Positions 34,107-43,387 of a stretch of 64,000 nt of DNA are shown one piece after another; positions within the stretch are counted from its first letter, which is position 1; each line of letters opens with the position of its first letter. Made by a program: the position numbers and the translations under genes. A model generated the notes under the pieces. That model made no database searches and was not told the DNA's origin. It saw only the letters and a list, made by a program, of their open reading frames with translations. This stretch comes from PALSA-1006 sp041660815. GTDB lineage: Bacteria > Pseudomonadota > Gammaproteobacteria > Burkholderiales > Gallionellaceae. Where the stretch lies: contig JBAZVN010000006.1 in assembly GCA_041660815.1 (NCBI GenBank), positions 62,001 to 126,000 on the forward strand. Direction: 5' to 3'.

Positions 34107-35624
34107 ATGTTTGGAAATTTTAAAATCAGCACTCTGTTGAGCGGTGGTTTTGGTGGTGTGATCGCGATATTCCTGGCTTTAATGATGTTGCTGGGCATGC
34201 AGTTGATCGATGTGCAACAAGGCTCGGATCAGATTCAGAATGAGACCTTGCCGTTCGTCATGGTGGCGGATGAAATGGCGCTGAGCGTGTCGCAGGTGCA
34301 GCAGTTTCTGACTGATGTCTCTGCTACCCATGATCGCGAGGCTTACAAAGAGGCCGAGGCTGCGGCACAACGTTTTCTATCCGGTGCCAACAAGTTCAGG
34401 GAGATGTATCGTGAGGAAGATAATGTCGCATCCCTGACAGAGATCGACGCCATCGAAGAAAAATTCAAGGTGTTTTATGCCGAGGGTAAACAAATGTCCG
34501 AGGTCTACATTATTCAAGGCAAAGATGCTGGAAATGTGTTGATGGAGAAATTGGATAGTGACAGCGCCGCGTTGAATGAATCGCTAGGTGCTTTCCGTGA
34601 GCAACAGTCGAAAGAAGCGATCGAGATCACAGAGCTTATGAGCTCCGCTGTGTCCAAGCTCTGGAGCTTCATGCTCGGCGGCAGCGGAGTGGCGCTGATG
34701 TTCGCGGTGCTGGTTGGTTTATGGATCACGCGTACGCTGTTGCGCAAATTGGGCGGCGAGCCAGCTTACGTTGCCGAGGTGGTGGGCAAAGTGGCGAACG
34801 GTGATTTGACTGTGGCGGTGAAGACGCGTGACGGGGATCGCAGCAGTATGTTGTTTGCTGTGCAGGGGATGATCGCCCAGCTCTCGCAGACCATCGGTGA
34901 GGTGCGTAGTACGGCGGACGGTTTGGCGAGCGCTTCGGAGGAGGTCAGTGCGACCTCGCAGAACATGTCGCAGGCGACCAACGAACAAGCTGCTTCGGTG
35001 GAAGAGACTTCTGCGTCGGTGGAGCAGATGGGAGCGTCTATTCATCATAATTCTGAGAACGCCAAAGTGACCGACGGTATGGCTGCGCAGGTGTCTATGC
35101 AGGCCAAACAAGGTGGCGACGCGGTGAAGGAGACGGTGAGCGCCATGAAGCAGATTGCTGGCAAGATCGGCATCATCGACGACATCGCGTATCAGACTAA
35201 TCTGCTGGCATTGAATGCCGCGATTGAGGCCGCGCGTGCCGGTGAGCACGGCAAAGGCTTCGCTGTGGTAGCTGCCGAAGTGCGCAAACTGGCGGAACGT
35301 GCGCAGGTTGCCGCGCAGGAAATTGGCGAGCTGGCCGGTGGCAGCGTGGAAAAGGCGGAGCAGGCCGGCAGGTTACTGGGTGAGATCGTTCCCGCCATAA
35401 ACAAAACATCCGAATTGGTGCAAGAAATCGCGGCGGCGAGTGAAGAGCAAAGTTCAGGAGCCGCGCAGATAAACACCGCGATGAACCAGCTTAATCAAAT
35501 CACCCAGCAGAATGCCAGTGCCACCGAAGAGCTCGCCGCAACGGCAGGCAACATGTCTTCCCAAGCCGAGCACCTGCAGCAGTTGATGGGATTCTTCACG
35601 GTGCATGGAATGGCGCGGGTTTAA
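34107..35624 (+). CDS. Methyl-accepting chemotaxis protein in the aer unit
   Basis: 505 aa. Membrane helix 1 (~14-33), a helical acidic periplasmic domain (~35-185) and helix 2 (~190-208). A HAMP variant follows with LGGEPAYVAEVVGKVANGDL, as in the 22887 and 26105 MCPs. The signalling domain is full length and ends at MGFFTVHGMARV without the C-terminal tail. It starts 20 bp after aer, so the two are probably made together. The signal is unknown. Confidence 0.91.
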   Translation: MFGNFKISTLLSGGFGGVIAIFLALMMLLGMQLIDVQQGSDQIQNETLPFVMVADEMALSVSQVQQFLTDVSATHDREAYKEAEAAAQRFLSGANKFREMYREEDNVASLTEIDAIEEKFKVFYAEGKQMSEVYIIQGKDAGNVLMEKLDSDSAALNESLGAFREQQSKEAIEITELMSSAVSKLWSFMLGGSGVALMFAVLVGLWITRTLLRKLGGEPAYVAEVVGKVANGDLTVAVKTRDGDRSSMLFAVQGMIAQLSQTIGEVRSTADGLASASEEVSATSQNMSQATNEQAASVEETSASVEQMGASIHHNSENAKVTDGMAAQVSMQAKQGGDAVKETVSAMKQIAGKIGIIDDIAYQTNLLALNAAIEAARAGEHGKGFAVVAAEVRKLAERAQVAAQEIGELAGGSVEKAEQAGRLLGEIVPAINKTSELVQEIAAASEEQSSGAAQINTAMNQLNQITQQNASATEELAATAGNMSSQAEHLQQLMGFFTVHGMARV

Positions 35625-35719
35625 CCCAAAATTTTTTAGCAATCTCTGACCATCTCCCCCTTTGCAAAAGGGGGAGTGAGGGGGATTTATTGCCAGCTGA
35701 AAAAGTACTGTTTCCTTTT

Positions 35720-35805
35720 CGTGGGGATTTTCTTACCCCCATACCGTACGCCTACAAAAAAATAAAGATTTGCTGACATTCAGACTCGACCCAATCTGCG
35801 ATTCT
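35720..35805 (+). promoter_or_regulatory. Composite promoter module, copy 6 (PilZ/GGDEF unit)
   Basis: Dyad CGTGGGGATTTTCTTACC (35720-35737), second dyad TAAAGATTTGCTGA (35763-35776), CTGACA, 17 bp, CTGC, GATTCT (35800-35805). Dyad starts are 43 bp apart. Predicted start ~35812, about 33 bp before the GTG start. Confidence 0.66.
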
Positions 35806-35844
35806 TCGCGCCGTTGAAACGGGAGAGGGAAAAGGAATTGGGCG

Positions 35845-36186
35845 GTGGATGACAAGGAGATTCGCGTCAGTTGGCGCGCAGCTATCGTACCGTTGAGCGG
35901 TAACACGATCGTGCACGGACGTTTGAGTATGTTGGGTAAGCGCAAAGCGGTGGTGAAGGCGGATCGCAATCTGCCCCCCGGGCATCGTTGCGAGCTGGCA
36001 TTGATGCTGCCCAAGAATAGCCCGGATGATGTGGTGCAATTTATTGAGGGGCGCGGCGTGGTGACGAGATCGGTGCTCTCTGCCGAGCAGTTCCATATCA
36101 CGTTGGATTGGGTGGAATTACGGGGCAATAGCGAATCGTTGCTGAAAGAATATATCGGGAAATACAGAGCGTTATGGAAACAGTAG
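35845..36186 (+). CDS. PilZ-like domain protein
   Basis: 113 aa, GTG start with AAAAGGAATT upstream. The N-terminus has RVSWR (R7, R11), fitting the RxxxR motif with which PilZ domains grip c-di-GMP. The second motif, (D/N)xSxxG, appears as R-L-S-M-L-G, so Ser and Gly are kept but the acid/amide is replaced. The strand pattern GHRCELALMLP also fits. I therefore call it PilZ-like with possible c-di-GMP binding. It precedes a diguanylate cyclase by 15 bp, which supports a c-di-GMP role. Confidence 0.65.
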   Translation: MDDKEIRVSWRAAIVPLSGNTIVHGRLSMLGKRKAVVKADRNLPPGHRCELALMLPKNSPDDVVQFIEGRGVVTRSVLSAEQFHITLDWVELRGNSESLLKEYIGKYRALWKQ

Positions 36187-36201
36187 ATAATTGGATCGAA
36201 T

Positions 36202-37473
36202 ATGAATGTGCTGATCGTTGAACCCTCGCGCACTGTCGCTTTTACGTTATCGACGCTGTTCGGTAAATACGGTTTTGAGTCGCGTGTTGCCCGTAGCGGA
36301 CAAGAGGCTCTGGAGATGCTGAAAGGCAACCGGATCGATCTGTTGTGCTTCACCTTCGAGCTGGGCGATATGGATGGTATCGAGTTCTTCGTTTCGGCCA
36401 AGGCGCACAAGCTGGTGCATCATCAGCCCGGGCTAATGTTCTCGTCCACACCGCGCAAGTCGGTTATCAATCGTGCCCTGATGGCGGGAGTGACGGAATG
36501 TTTCGCCAAACGTCATCTGGCGCAACTCGAACTGTTCGTCGAGCGTTTTGCCGCGAGCCATCAAGTGTGCATTAACGGGAAAGTGCTGCTGGTCGAAGAC
36601 AGTATGTCGTCAGCGATGTTCTATCGTCAGGTGCTGGAACGGATGGGTTTGCAGATCGAGCATTGCAAGAGTGCGGAGGAGGCAATCGTGAAGATATCCG
36701 CCGGAGAACGTTTTGATCTGGTAGTGACGGACTACATTCTTGCCGGAGCGCAGACCGGGTTTTCGGTGATCCGTGCGGTACGCGAATCGTTCGGTAAAAA
36801 AGCGCTCACGCCTATCCTGGCAATTTCGTCATTCGATGACATCGCGCGCAAGGTGGAGATATTGCGCAACGGCGCGAATGATTTCGTGGGTAAGCCGGTA
36901 GTGGCGGAAGAGCTGGAAGTGCGCGTGTTCAACATGCTCAAGATGCAGAAACTGATGAGCCGTCTCGAATCACAACACGAGGTGATGAAAGATATCGCCA
37001 TGCGCGATACGCTTACCTCGCTCTACAACCGTTACCATTTGAATGAGATATCGCCCAGATTGATCGCCGAAGCGCATGAGAGCGGCCAGAGTTTGTCTCT
37101 GATGGTGATCGATGCCGATCATTTCAAGGAAATCAACGATACCCATGGACATAAGACCGGCGACGAGGTGTTGCAACAGATCGCCAAGGCATTGCAGGGC
37201 ATTTGCCGTAGCGACGATCTGCTGGCGCGCATCGGCGGCGAAGAGTTCGTCGTCATTCTGCCCAATATCGGCCTGGCCGAAGCGACGGCGCGCGGTGCGG
37301 CGACGCGGGCGCGCATCGAGAGCCTGAATCCGTGCGGCATTTCGGTGACGGCAAGTATCGGCGTTGCCGCGTTGCACAAAGGTGAGACTTATGACGAGCT
37401 GTTCCAGCGTGCCGATAGCGCGATGTACCGCGCCAAGACAGAAGGGCGCAACCGGGTGGTAACAGCTGAGTAG
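36202..37473 (+). CDS. Two-receiver diguanylate cyclase (REC-REC-GGDEF)
   Basis: 423 aa. The first receiver (~1-118) is degenerate: the acidic pair is EP and the acceptor Asp is replaced by Thr in DLLCFTFELGDMDG. The second (~125-245) is intact, with VEDS and the acceptor in VVTDYILAG. The GGDEF domain (~265-423) has an active RIGGEEF signature, and RSDD five residues before it is an allosteric I-site. The protein should make c-di-GMP from GTP under control of the second receiver, with product inhibition. The layout recalls PleD. The adjacent PilZ-like protein is a natural effector. Confidence 0.92.
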   Translation: MNVLIVEPSRTVAFTLSTLFGKYGFESRVARSGQEALEMLKGNRIDLLCFTFELGDMDGIEFFVSAKAHKLVHHQPGLMFSSTPRKSVINRALMAGVTECFAKRHLAQLELFVERFAASHQVCINGKVLLVEDSMSSAMFYRQVLERMGLQIEHCKSAEEAIVKISAGERFDLVVTDYILAGAQTGFSVIRAVRESFGKKALTPILAISSFDDIARKVEILRNGANDFVGKPVVAEELEVRVFNMLKMQKLMSRLESQHEVMKDIAMRDTLTSLYNRYHLNEISPRLIAEAHESGQSLSLMVIDADHFKEINDTHGHKTGDEVLQQIAKALQGICRSDDLLARIGGEEFVVILPNIGLAEATARGAATRARIESLNPCGISVTASIGVAALHKGETYDELFQRADSAMYRAKTEGRNRVVTAE

Positions 37474-37504
37474 TTGATTCTGGTATTTACGGCTCTCGTC
37501 CCCT

Positions 37505-37564
37505 TTAGGTGAAAGCTGCTCCCACGGGGTGCAGCGGTTTTCGTAGGAGCGACTTCAGTCGCGA
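37505..37564. repeat. REP-like repeat cluster
   Basis: Contains GGTGAAAGCTGCTCCCACGG (related to 17778-17815) and GTAGGAGCGACTTCAGTCGC, whose second half forms a small GCGACTTCAGTCGC hairpin of REP type. The following GAAGGAAATGGTGAGG recurs at 24575. No REP-associated transposase is in the window. The rest of 37474-37703 shows no gene. Confidence 0.5.
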
Positions 37565-37703
37565 AGGAAATGGTGAGGCGCAACAAATTTTCGTTTATAA
37601 CCAATAAGTTGGTAGTGCTATCTTGGCGAGATGGCTAGTAGTTTCATCAAAGCCGCTCCGGGGCACGGTAACCAATCTTTCCGCGATTGATCGCCTTCTC
37701 TTA

Positions 37704-37789
37704 TGTAGGGATTTCCTTACCTCCATCTTTCTCGCCTACAAAAAAATCAAGATTTGCTGACAGCCGAAGATGCTGTCTTTTGCGATGCT
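37704..37789 (+). promoter_or_regulatory. Composite promoter module, copy 7 (binding protein/kinase unit)
   Basis: Dyad TGTAGGGATTTCCTTACC (37704-37721), second dyad TCAAGATTTGCTGA (37747-37760), CTGACA, 17 bp, TTGC, GATGCT (37784-37789). Dyad starts are 43 bp apart. Predicted start ~37796. Confidence 0.68.
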
Positions 37790-37839
37790 CCACGCTGTCG
37801 CAAAGAAAATTTTCAGCCATGATAAACGGGAGCACGCAG

Positions 37840-38907
37840 GTGAATAAAATCGCTACAAACGCGAAACATAAGTTACTCGCAGCCAAGCTGCTCGACATGC
37901 GATTCGCCGTGACAGTAGTGTTCGCTCTGGGTCTTGTAACGCCATCTTTTGCTGCCGGTGAAAAATTTGTCTTGGTCAGTCATGCGTCAGATGCGGATAC
38001 CTGGTGGGACACAGTCAGATATGCGATCAAACAGGCCGGCGAGGATTTCAACGTTACGGTCGATTACCGTCATCCGGCGGATGGCGATATGGGCAAGATG
38101 GCCAAGCTGATCGACCGTTCTGCCGCAGAAAAATACGACGGTATTATTTCCAGCATCGGCAATCTCGAAGTGCAGCGCTCACTACAGCATCTGGCAGCAA
38201 AAAAAATCCCCCTGATTACGATCAACTCCGGCACGCAGCAGCAGAGTGAACGATTGGGAGCGATCATGCATGTCGGTCAGTCCGAGTACGAGGCGGGCCG
38301 GGGAGCCGGGGTCAGAGCCCGCGCGTCCGGCGTCAAGTCTTTCGTATGCGTGAACACCTTCTCGCAAAGCCCGATTTCGTTTGAACGCTGCCGGGGATTT
38401 TCCGAGGCGTTGGGTATCGCCGATTATAGGTCGTCCACACTGGATGCGGGCAGCGATGCGACTTCTGTGAATAGCAAGCTTAGCGTCTGGTTGCGCGCTC
38501 ATCCCGATACGCAGGCCGTGCTGGCGCTGGGGCCGGACGGCTCTTCGGCGGCGTTGAAGGTGCTCGAAAAAATGGGCCTGAAAAACAAAATCTGGTTTGC
38601 CACCTTCGATCTGTCCGGCGAAGCCGCAAGGGCGATCAGGGACGGCAGCATGAAATTTGCCATCGACCAGCAGCCTTATCTGCAAGGTTATATCCCGGTT
38701 GCGGTGATGACCATTATGCGGCGTGAGAAAATCACTGATCCGGAAAAAGTCATGAAGCGGCTGCGCAGCAATCCTAAGTTCAGGAAACGATTGGATGATT
38801 ATGGGCTGATACCGTTGTATGGCGAGCGTCACATCAGTTCCGGGCCGGGATTCGTAACAATAAGAAACATCGACAAGGTCGAGCAGTTTGCGGGGAAATA
38901 CCGCTAG
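37840..38907 (+). CDS. Periplasmic sugar-binding-type protein (Peripla_BP_4 fold)
   Basis: 355 aa from GTG 37840, which has GGGAG 7 bases upstream; ATG 37819 is possible but lacks a site, and the frame further up holds the promoter. Signal peptide to ~38 (ending TPSFAAG). The rest fits the type I binding-protein fold of ribose/autoinducer-2-like proteins: KFVLVSHASDADTWWDTVRYAIKQA at the first strand and YDGIISSIGN, PLITINSG and LALGPDGSSAALKVLEKMG at the usual places. No ABC permease or ATPase is nearby. A many-PAS kinase with a membrane domain follows by 46 bp, so the protein probably serves sensing rather than uptake (inference). Confidence 0.82.
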   Translation: MNKIATNAKHKLLAAKLLDMRFAVTVVFALGLVTPSFAAGEKFVLVSHASDADTWWDTVRYAIKQAGEDFNVTVDYRHPADGDMGKMAKLIDRSAAEKYDGIISSIGNLEVQRSLQHLAAKKIPLITINSGTQQQSERLGAIMHVGQSEYEAGRGAGVRARASGVKSFVCVNTFSQSPISFERCRGFSEALGIADYRSSTLDAGSDATSVNSKLSVWLRAHPDTQAVLALGPDGSSAALKVLEKMGLKNKIWFATFDLSGEAARAIRDGSMKFAIDQQPYLQGYIPVAVMTIMRREKITDPEKVMKRLRSNPKFRKRLDDYGLIPLYGERHISSGPGFVTIRNIDKVEQFAGKYR

Positions 38908-38953
38908 CCCACTCTCACAGGTAGTGCAAAAAGGTATTCGGTTACAGGGAAAA

Positions 38954-41900
38954 ATGATGACAATTGCATCTCAAGATAAACGCAAGCAGCTTGAAAGAAA
39001 ACTGCTCGATCTGGCTTTCGAGAAAATCGAACTTTCCTCTGTCTCTGCGTTGTTGCTTTCCACACTGATCGTGGTTGCGTTGTGGCCAATCATCGAGCAT
39101 CAAAGATTGCTGGTTTGGTTGGGTACGATGACGATCATCCAGACGCTGATTTTATTTTATGCGCGACGTTATAAATCGGCGCGCAGTGTCGAATCCGAGC
39201 TCCATAAATGGCGGACAGGGTTGGTCGCTGGCGGTGTGGCAGGCGGCCTCTGCTGGGGCAGCACAGTGTTCGGCTTCCCCTCCACGCCGTTCAATCCGGA
39301 GACGGTGCTGGGAATATTCGTTTTGCCTTCCACTCCGTTTGATCCGGTGACGGTGTTATTGATGTTTATTCTTGCCGGTGTTGCCGCCTACGCCAGTGTA
39401 GCGATGGCCTTCGTGCCGTCGTTCGCCATGGTTTTCCTGGCGTGTACTTTATTGCCGCTGTCGGTATGGCTGCTCTCCTTCGGGGAGCATATGAATGTCA
39501 CTATGTCTATGATTTCATTCAGTTATTTTTTTGTCATGGTGGTGCTGTCGCGCCGAATGTATGCCACGGTTTGCAGCCTGATTTCGGTGTCTGAAGAAAA
39601 TCTGGGGTTGCGGACGGCGCAACAGGAAAGCGACTGGCGCATGCAGCAGTTCTTTGAAAGCGCCCCCGGTTTCTTCTATACGGCAAGCATGACAGCGGAC
39701 GGAAAATCTTCCATGCCGTTCGTCAGCGCGGGTATCCATGAGTTGTTCGATTTGGCATCCGGAGAGGTGGCAGGCAGCATGTCGCCGTTGTTCGCGCTGG
39801 TGCACGCGGAGGACATCGAGTGCATCGTCGATGCGAGGGAAGCATCGCGCAAGAATCTGTCGCGTTTCCGTATCGAATTCCGCATCAACCACCGGATCAA
39901 GGGCGAGCGTTGGATCGAACTGCATTCCCTGCCGCAGCGCGAGCCGGACGGGTCGACGAGCTGGCACGGTTTCATGCAGGACATCACCGGGCGCAAGCGC
40001 ATGGAAGAATTGCTCGCCGTGGGCGAGCGCGAGTTCCGTACATTGGCCGAGAATTTGCCGGTGGCGGTGATTCGCTATGATGCGGAGCAGCGCCGCCGCT
40101 ATATCAATCCTGCTGCAGAACGGATGCTGCACGGCAGCATGACGGAATTGCTGGGCAAGGTTCCGGGTGATGGAGGCGTTCCCGCAACCCCGGCGATGAT
40201 CGAACATTACCGGGGCAAGATGGAAGATGTGCTGGCGACAGGCGAAGCGGGCGAACTGGAATTCGTGCTGGATGAATTGCCGTCCGACCTGCAGGAATGT
40301 TTTGAAGTCCGCTTCGTGCCGGAGTACAGCATAGACGGCAAGTCCTGCGGCGTGCTGGCGATCTGGTACGACATCACCGAACGCAAACGCATGGAGGATA
40401 GGCTTGCCATGCGCGAGTGCGAGTTCCGTAGTTTGGCGGAAAGCTCGCCGGACTTCATCATCCGCTACGACCGCGAGCAGCGCATGCGCTATCTCAATGG
40501 CAACCTGATGAAGTTGCTGGGAATCGCTGTGCTGGAGGAGGTGGTGGGTAAACATCCCAGCGAGGTCTGGCCGGATGGGCGTTTCGCGGCCATCGACGAG
40601 GCTGCCGTAAAGGCCATCGCCAGCGACGAGATGCAACTGATCGAACTTGCTGCACCCGGGCCAAACGGCGAGACGACATTTAGTCACATCTACGTTGTGG
40701 CGGAGCGCGATGCCGCCGGGGAAATTGTCGGCACCCTCGCCTTCGGTCGCGACATCACCGCCATCCGCGCAACGCAGCGCCAGCTCGAATTGCTGGAATA
40801 CGCGATCAATGTGTCTTCCGATGCGATCTATCTGATCAACGGCGAGAGCCTTCGTTTTGATTATGTCAACGATAGTGCTTGCCACGCGCTGGGCTACAGC
40901 CGGAAAGAGTTATTGACCATGGAGCCGTCCGATATTGACCCGGATATGCCGCGCGAGCAGGGAGCGGAGATCATGAGAAACTCTCCGGTCGGTCTTCGGG
41001 TCAGCTTTGAAACACGCCACCGCGCCAAGGATGGTCGCATCTTCTCGGTGGAACTGAACGGCACCCATTTCGAGCTTGACGGCAAGAAGTTCAGCCTTTC
41101 CGTGGTGCGCGATATCACCGAGCGCAAGCGGGTGCTGCGTGAGTTGGAGTTGCTGGGGTTTGCCATCAATCAGTCGTCCGACGCCATGTATGTGCAGGAT
41201 GAGTCGCAATATTTCATCAGCGTCAACGATGCAGCCTGCCGCGCGCTCGGCTACAGCCGCGAGGACTTGCTGGAAATGTCGTCGCCAGATATCGACCCGG
41301 ACTTTACGCGGGAAATGTTGGCGCATGCATTTGCCACTGCGGAACTGGGCAAGCCTTCCTGTTTTGAAACGCGGCATCGCACGAAAGACGGGCGTATCTT
41401 CCCCGTCGAGATCACCGGTACATTCTTCGAGATAGACGGTGCTCGTCATGTCATCTCGATGGCGCGCGACATCACCGAGCGCAAACAGGTTGAGTTGGCC
41501 TTGCGTGCCAGCGAGGAAAAACTTAGCAACTTGTTTGCGCTTTCGCCGCTCGGCATCGCGCTGACCGATATGCAGGGGTGCTATATCGAGTTCAACGAGG
41601 CATTCCGCGCGATTTGCGCTTACCCGACGGACGAATTGATGACGCTGGACTACTGGACGCTGACGCCCAAGAAATATGAGGCGCAGGAGGCAGAGCAACT
41701 GGAGTCGCTGGCCAAGACGGGACGTTACGGCCCCTACGAAAAAGAGTACCGGCAAAAAGATGGCACGCTCATTCCGATCCAGTTGAGTGGTGTGTTGGTC
41801 TCAGGTAGGGATGGGGGGCAATACATCTGGTCTATTGTGGAAGACATCAGCGAGCGCAGAAAGAGTGAAGCCGAGTTGAAAGAGCGCTTTAAGCGTATCG

Positions 41901-43387
41901 CCGAGCTTAACCGGCATCTGGAGCAGAATGCGCGCGATCTGGAAGAGCAGGCGGTTGAGTTGGAGATGTCCAAGGAGCAGTTGCAGCAGACCGAAGCATG
42001 GTACCGCAGCATTTTGCATTCCGCACCGGACGGTATGCTGATTGTTGATTCGCGCGGTTACATCATGCAGGTGAATGCGCAGCTGGAAGCGATGTTCGGC
42101 TACGAGGGCGGGGAATTGCCCGGATGCAGTATCGAGGTGTTGCTGCCGCAGGCGGCGCGTGCCGCTCACGTGGATTTGCGCAATGGATTTATTTCCAGTG
42201 GCCAGCGGGATCGCCGCATGGCCGGTGCCGCCCAAGACTTGTTCGGTTCCCGCAAAGATGGTTCCGAGTTTCCGGTGGATGTGAGTTTGTCGCGCCTGCC
42301 CGATCTCGATGGTAGAGAGGGGACTATCTGTGCCGCGGTGCGCGATGTGACCGAACGCCAGAAAGCGGATGTGGCTCGGGAATCCGCATTGGCTGAAGCA
42401 TTGCGGCTGGCACAGTTACGCAGCACCTTTCTGGCGCAGATGAGCCACGAGTTGCGTACTCCACTGAACGGCATACTGGGTTATTCCCAGAATCTGCTGC
42501 GCGGCGAGGCTCTCGGGGAAAATCAGCGCAGCGGATTAAAAATCATCCAGCATAGCGGCGAGCATTTGCTGACACTCATCAACGGCATACTCGACCATGC
42601 CGCCATTGAGGCGGATAAGTTCGAGCTGATTCCCGGCGACATCGAGTTGGAGTCGTTCCTCAGCACTATTATCAGCATCATCCGTGTCAGGGTGGAGCAG
42701 AAAAACATCGCGTTTAGCTGTGATGCCGGGGATGATTTGCCTGCCATTGTGCGCGGCGATGCGCAGCGTCTGCGTCAGGTCTTGCTCAATCTGTTGTCCA
42801 ACGCCGTTAAATTCACCGACAACGGGAAGGTGATCTTGCGGGTGACTTACTCCGCACCCTCGCGTTTGCGTTTTGTCGTGCAAGACAGCGGGGTTGGGAT
42901 TGCTGCCGAGCAATTGGACAGTATTTTCCAGCCATTCGAGCAGGTGGGTGAAACCAGCCGCCGTGCCGGCGGCACTGGTCTGGGATTGGCGATCAGCCAC
43001 AAGTTGGTGGGGCTCATGGGCGGGAGTATCAACGTCGAAAGCCTGCCGGGCGCGGGCAGTGTCTTCTCGTTCGAGGTCGAAATGCCAGCCGTTCAGTCGG
43101 ACTCGGCGAAGGTGAATGCGGCGGTCTTATCCGAGCAGGCAGCAACACGTAGCTTACCGCTTATGCCATTGCTGCTGGCTCCTCCCCCGCAAGAGCTGGA
43201 TGTTTTACAGGGTCTGGCGTTGCGCGGAAATATGCGCGATGTCGCCCTGCAGGCGACGCGTCTGGCTGAGCTCGATCCGCGTTATGTTCCTTTTGCCGAA
43301 CATCTGCGTCAGTTGGCAAAAGGGTTTCAGACCAAGGCACTGCTGGGGTTTATCGCGCAATACCGGGATGAAAAGGAGTGTAAATAA
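38954..43387 (+). CDS. Very large seven-PAS sensor histidine kinase with multi-helix membrane domain
   Basis: 1477 aa from ATG 38954 (AGGGAAAA upstream). Residues ~25-210 form five or six membrane helices. This part includes a short tandem duplication, FPSTPFNPETVL then LPSTPFDPVTVL. Seven PAS domains follow. HisKA has H1165 in MSHELRTPLNG and HATPase_c has NLLSNAVKF, DSGVGI and GTGLGLAIS. The last ~65 residues are the helical segment beginning PPQELDVLQGLALRGNMRD, shared with two other kinases here. There is no receiver domain, but the next gene overlaps by one base (TAATG) and starts with one. The membrane part could read the preceding binding protein. Confidence 0.9.
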   Translation: MMTIASQDKRKQLERKLLDLAFEKIELSSVSALLLSTLIVVALWPIIEHQRLLVWLGTMTIIQTLILFYARRYKSARSVESELHKWRTGLVAGGVAGGLCWGSTVFGFPSTPFNPETVLGIFVLPSTPFDPVTVLLMFILAGVAAYASVAMAFVPSFAMVFLACTLLPLSVWLLSFGEHMNVTMSMISFSYFFVMVVLSRRMYATVCSLISVSEENLGLRTAQQESDWRMQQFFESAPGFFYTASMTADGKSSMPFVSAGIHELFDLASGEVAGSMSPLFALVHAEDIECIVDAREASRKNLSRFRIEFRINHRIKGERWIELHSLPQREPDGSTSWHGFMQDITGRKRMEELLAVGEREFRTLAENLPVAVIRYDAEQRRRYINPAAERMLHGSMTELLGKVPGDGGVPATPAMIEHYRGKMEDVLATGEAGELEFVLDELPSDLQECFEVRFVPEYSIDGKSCGVLAIWYDITERKRMEDRLAMRECEFRSLAESSPDFIIRYDREQRMRYLNGNLMKLLGIAVLEEVVGKHPSEVWPDGRFAAIDEAAVKAIASDEMQLIELAAPGPNGETTFSHIYVVAERDAAGEIVGTLAFGRDITAIRATQRQLELLEYAINVSSDAIYLINGESLRFDYVNDSACHALGYSRKELLTMEPSDIDPDMPREQGAEIMRNSPVGLRVSFETRHRAKDGRIFSVELNGTHFELDGKKFSLSVVRDITERKRVLRELELLGFAINQSSDAMYVQDESQYFISVNDAACRALGYSREDLLEMSSPDIDPDFTREMLAHAFATAELGKPSCFETRHRTKDGRIFPVEITGTFFEIDGARHVISMARDITERKQVELALRASEEKLSNLFALSPLGIALTDMQGCYIEFNEAFRAICAYPTDELMTLDYWTLTPKKYEAQEAEQLESLAKTGRYGPYEKEYRQKDGTLIPIQLSGVLVSGRDGGQYIWSIVEDISERRKSEAELKERFKRIAELNRHLEQNARDLEEQAVELEMSKEQLQQTEAWYRSILHSAPDGMLIVDSRGYIMQVNAQLEAMFGYEGGELPGCSIEVLLPQAARAAHVDLRNGFISSGQRDRRMAGAAQDLFGSRKDGSEFPVDVSLSRLPDLDGREGTICAAVRDVTERQKADVARESALAEALRLAQLRSTFLAQMSHELRTPLNGILGYSQNLLRGEALGENQRSGLKIIQHSGEHLLTLINGILDHAAIEADKFELIPGDIELESFLSTIISIIRVRVEQKNIAFSCDAGDDLPAIVRGDAQRLRQVLLNLLSNAVKFTDNGKVILRVTYSAPSRLRFVVQDSGVGIAAEQLDSIFQPFEQVGETSRRAGGTGLGLAISHKLVGLMGGSINVESLPGAGSVFSFEVEMPAVQSDSAKVNAAVLSEQAATRSLPLMPLLLAPPPQELDVLQGLALRGNMRDVALQATRLAELDPRYVPFAEHLRQLAKGFQTKALLGFIAQYRDEKECK

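Noticed and set aside
37763..37789. Sigma-54 promoter (GG-N10-GC) at the TTGC element.
   Set aside because: The upstream GG at the required distance is not conserved among the nine copies.
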